64,000 bases of DNA from Pseudomonadota bacterium (GTDB lineage Bacteria; Pseudomonadota; Alphaproteobacteria; Sphingomonadales; Sphingomonadaceae). Positions 61,523 to 64,000 of the stretch are shown in pieces; positions within the stretch are counted from its first letter, which is position 1, and every line of letters begins with the position of its first letter. The notes below the pieces were generated by a model, which was not told where the DNA came from, searched no databases, and worked only from the letters and a program-made list of their open reading frames with translations. A program made the translations under genes and the position numbers. The DNA is taken from assembly GCA_021849075.1 (NCBI GenBank), contig JAJZTH010000003.1, forward strand, positions 124,001 through 188,000, in the 5' to 3' direction.

Positions 61523-62815
61523 TTATTTGCCGATGCAAAATCCCGAAAAAAGTCGGTCCAGCATATCCTCGGTTCCGGCCTGCCCGGTCAGGGCGTCGAT
61601 CGCGGCGCGGCACAGCCGCAATTCCTCAGCCGCGACCAGCAGATCGCGGGTCGCTGCCGCCGCATCGAGATGGGCGTTCAACTGTCCAACTTGCTGTCTC
61701 TGGCGGGCGTGCAGAGCATAATCGCCCTCGCCCGGAAGAAGCGCGGCGGCGCGTGACAGCAAAGTGTCGATCAAGACGGCCATCCCCTCCCCCGTTCGGG
61801 CGGACAGGGAGAGGCCGGGGCGCGCCGCTTCGCCACGATCGCTCTGGGCGGCGATCAGGATCGCGTCGGCGCGCGGCAGAGCGTCGGCCTCGCCCAGCCA
61901 CAGGATGATGTCCGCCGCCTCCAGTGCGGCATGGGCGCGGTCGATGCCGATCGCCTCGATCGCGTCGTTCGTCTCGTCCCGCAAACCAGCCGTGTCGGTG
62001 AACAGAAAGGCGGTGCCGCCGATCGCGGCAGGCACTTCGATCCGGTCGCGGGTGGTGCCGGCTATGTCGGACACGATCGCCGCGTCCCGGCCCACCAGCG
62101 CATTGAGCAGGGTCGACTTGCCCGCATTGGGCGGGCCAGCCAGCACCACGCGAACGCCATCGCGCAGCCGTTCGGCCGATGGCGCGGCGAGGATAACGTG
62201 GACATCCCGCGCCAGCGCGGCGATGCCCTGCCCTATCCGCGCTTCGATCGCATCGTCGGGCACATCATCTTCGTCGGAGAAATCGAGCGCCGCTTCGGCC
62301 ATGGCGGACAGGGTCAGCAGTTCGTCGCGCCAGCCATCGATCCGGCGGGAAAAATGCCCCTCCGCCATCAGCAGCGCCGCGCGGCGCTGGCCCTGCGTTT
62401 CGGCAGCGAGGAGGTCGGACAGGCCCTCGACCGCGTTAAGGTCCATGCGCCCATGGGCAAAGGCGCGGCGCGTGAATTCGCCTGCTTGCGCCCGGCGCAA
62501 TCCGGGCATGGCGGCCAGTGCATCCTCCACCGCCGCGATCACGGCCCGGCCGCCATGGCAATGGAGTTCGACCATATCTTCGCCGGTGACGCTGTTGGGA
62601 CCGGGCAGCCACAACAGCAAGGCGCGATCGAGCGGGCTGCCGTCGCGCGGGTCTTTCAGCAAGGCCAGACTGGCGGTGCGGGGCGTGGGGACGCGGTGCG
62701 CCAATGCCTGCAGCGCGATCCGCGCCTGTGGTCCGCTGATCCGAATGACGGCGATCCCGGCCGGCGGCGCACCGCTCGACAGGGCAAAGATGGTGTCGTC
62801 CTGACCTTGCGACAC
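61523..62815 (-). CDS. mnmE: tRNA modification GTPase MnmE
   Basis: A 430-residue protein: N-terminal tetrahydrofolate-binding domain (IFALSSGAPPAGIAVIRISGPQA), GEFTRRAFAHGRMDLNAVEGLSDLL, the G domain with GPPNAGKSTLLNAL, TTRD and DTAGLRD, and the C-terminal FCIGK with the catalytic Cys. It partners MnmG. A GTG start at 62815 is chosen: it lies 5 bp after the DUF6489 stop with AAGG in front, and yields normal length. Confidence 0.96.
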   Translation of the reverse strand: MSQGQDDTIFALSSGAPPAGIAVIRISGPQARIALQALAHRVPTPRTASLALLKDPRDGSPLDRALLLWLPGPNSVTGEDMVELHCHGGRAVIAAVEDALAAMPGLRRAQAGEFTRRAFAHGRMDLNAVEGLSDLLAAETQGQRRAALLMAEGHFSRRIDGWRDELLTLSAMAEAALDFSDEDDVPDDAIEARIGQGIAALARDVHVILAAPSAERLRDGVRVVLAGPPNAGKSTLLNALVGRDAAIVSDIAGTTRDRIEVPAAIGGTAFLFTDTAGLRDETNDAIEAIGIDRAHAALEAADIILWLGEADALPRADAILIAAQSDRGEAARPGLSLSARTGEGMAVLIDTLLSRAAALLPGEGDYALHARQRQQVGQLNAHLDAAAATRDLLVAAEELRLCRAAIDALTGQAGTEDMLDRLFSGFCIGK

Positions 62816-62820
62816 GGACC

Positions 62821-63072
62821 TTATTTCTTCTCGTCCTTGCTGCCCATACCCGCCAGACCGACATTCATCATCTGCTGGAACAGGCGCATCCCCGCATCCC
62901 CCAGCGGCGAGAAGCTCTTGAACAGCGTTTCCATCTGTTCGACGCTGCCGACGCCGTCGAAGCTGTCGAGCATCGTCTTGATATATTTGTCGTGAATGGG
63001 GGTGACATCGGGCAGGCCCAGAAAGGCGCGGGCCTCGGCAGGCGTGCAATCCACGTCGACGGATACTTTCAT
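62821..63072 (-). CDS. DUF6489-family small protein
   Basis: An 83-residue protein: MKVSVDVDCTPAEARAFLGLPDVTPIHDKYIKTMLDSFDGV, then SFSPLGDAGMRLFQQMMNVGLAGM. It matches an alphaproteobacterial family of unknown function that regularly precedes mnmE in sphingomonads. The first gene of the transcript through to parB. The start at 63072 follows GGGA. Confidence 0.8.
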   Translation of the reverse strand: MKVSVDVDCTPAEARAFLGLPDVTPIHDKYIKTMLDSFDGVGSVEQMETLFKSFSPLGDAGMRLFQQMMNVGLAGMGSKDEKK

Positions 63073-63242
63073 GTCCCTGCTCTTCCCTGTTGGCGCTCGG
63101 CCATATGAGGCCGTGTGATCGCGTTGCGCCGTCATGCCGCAAATAGGCGCGTCAACGCAAATTTTAAACGCGGCGGGTGGTTGCGCGGCTCCCGCGATCG
63201 GCCAATATGCGATCCAATCTCAATTCGCAGAAGGATTATGGC

Positions 63243-63944
63243 ATGGGCAGATTCACCCCGATCACCACTTTGGAAGGGGACGCGCAGTTCGACGCTTATG
63301 TTGCTCAGCCCGATGGCGAAGCGACCGCTGCGATCATCGTCATCCAGGAAATTTTCGGCGTGAATGAGGGCATTCGCAACAAATGCGAGAGCTGGGCCAA
63401 GGCCGGCTATCTGGCCTATGCGCCCGACCTGTTCTGGCGCGAAAAGCCCCATGTCGAACTGGATGCGGATGTGCCCGCAGAATTTCAGGCGGCCATCGGC
63501 CATATGCAGAAATTCAATCAGGATCAGGGCATTCGCGATATCGAAGCGACCATCAAGGCGGCCCGTTCCGCGCTGGGCGGCGACGGCAAGGTCGGCGTGG
63601 TCGGTTATTGCCTCGGCGGTCGCATCGCCTTCATGAGCGCCTGCCGCACCGATGGCGATGCCTTTGTCGGCTATTATGGCGTGGGGATCGACGGGCTGTT
63701 GGGGGAACAGCATGCGATCGGCAAGCCGACCATGCTGCATATCCCCACGGCAGACGGTTTCGTTCCGCCCGAAACGCAGAAGGCGATGCATGACGGGTTG
63801 GCCGACAATCGCCATGTGACGCTGCATGACTATGAAGGGCTGGACCATGGCTTTGCGGCGGAAACGGGCAAGCGCCGGGTCGAGGATGCCGCCCAACTGG
63901 CCGACCAGCGCACCGCCGATTTCTTTGCGGAGGCCCTCGCCTGA
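63243..63944 (+). CDS. Dienelactone hydrolase-family protein
   Basis: A 233-residue alpha/beta hydrolase with the Cys-Asp-His triad: nucleophile in VVGYCLGGRIAF, Asp in HIPTADGFVPPE and His in EGLDHGFAAE. Dienelactone hydrolases open lactones in chloroaromatic breakdown, but many genomic copies act on other esters. AAGGA lies 7 nt before the chosen ATG. Divergent from the mnmE transcript; its stop overlaps the next start (TGATG). Confidence 0.9.
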   Translation: MGRFTPITTLEGDAQFDAYVAQPDGEATAAIIVIQEIFGVNEGIRNKCESWAKAGYLAYAPDLFWREKPHVELDADVPAEFQAAIGHMQKFNQDQGIRDIEATIKAARSALGGDGKVGVVGYCLGGRIAFMSACRTDGDAFVGYYGVGIDGLLGEQHAIGKPTMLHIPTADGFVPPETQKAMHDGLADNRHVTLHDYEGLDHGFAAETGKRRVEDAAQLADQRTADFFAEALA

Positions 63945-64000
63945 TGTCGGGCGCATGGAGGATGGTGGCCCGCAGCCATGGCGGGCCGGATGTGATCGCG
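63944..64000 (+). CDS. Quinone oxidoreductase-like (zinc-type alcohol dehydrogenase family) protein, N-terminal fragment
   Basis: Only 19 codons are present: MSGAWRMVARSHGGPDVIA. The pattern SHGGPDVI matches the start of NADPH:quinone reductase (Qor)-like MDR proteins. It overlaps the hydrolase stop by one base, so the two are co-translated. The rest is beyond the window. Confidence 0.6.
   Translation, partial: MSGAWRMVARSHGGPDVIA

Overview
The window is a GC-rich alphaproteobacterial chromosome segment, most likely from a sphingomonad (Sphingomonadaceae, Sphingobium/Sphingomonas-like). The evidence is the protein families and their order (EipA/DUF1134, MipZ, DUF1491, DUF4170, DUF6489, MmcB, PdeM, a 933-residue TonB-dependent receptor), GANTC (CcrM-type) clusters, and short overlapping start/stop junctions. 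It is core chromosome. I see no rRNA, CRISPR array, prophage or insertion sequence, and one tRNA (Ser, GCT).

The landmark is a chromosome origin at 32902-33188, between divergent hemE and the pyruvate-phosphate-dikinase regulator gene. It has four perfect DnaA boxes and eight GANTC sites, the same setting as Caulobacter Cori. To its right runs a + strand operon-like series: ppsR, maf, aroE, coaE, dnaQ, hpf, ptsN, a thioesterase, DUF1491, sleB and mmcB. Leading-strand genes to its left are hemE-hemJ, mipZ-J-protein, a phosphohexomutase, fadL, ispG, ftsK, lolA and xth-ribA-ldt. Left of about 16 kb lie glnD and mutS (head-on to replication), maeB, a flavin reductase, a three-gene deacetylase/ATP-grasp/phosphatase locus, EipA, an MFS transporter and the end of an RND efflux operon.

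From 40 to 54 kb are redox, repair and envelope genes: SCO1, YcgN, a SprT-like protein, trhO, pdeM, a TonB receptor, yggS, and an Mla-type lipid transport operon (permease, ATPase, MCE protein, auxiliary lipoprotein). A 93-bp element occurs twice in inverted orientation and brackets 43.6-50.0 kb. From 54.5 kb come pepN and the cluster parB-parA-rsmG-mnmG-mnmE-DUF6489, with four parS-like sites. This cluster lies about 24 kb right of the origin and faces it.

Three regulatory RNA observations stand out. (1) Three copies (1858-1918, 20113-20174, 27169-27226, all minus strand) of an approximately 60-nt small RNA gene share one promoter architecture: an upstream dyad, 19 bp, a -35-like box, 17 bp, a -10-like box. 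Each has a 5' GCC hairpin, an exposed anti-Shine-Dalgarno run AUCCUCUCCU and its own intrinsic terminator. The anti-SD run matches the ribosome binding site of the TonB receptor over 10 nt and that of FadL over 7 nt. (2) A candidate type I toxin-antitoxin pair lies between glnD and an L,D-transpeptidase gene. It consists of a 30-residue hydrophobic peptide gene and an opposite-strand RNA whose predicted 5' end is complementary to the toxin start codon region. (3) The origin carries a dense array of GANTC sites. All calls come from reading the sequence and from family knowledge; no searches were run.
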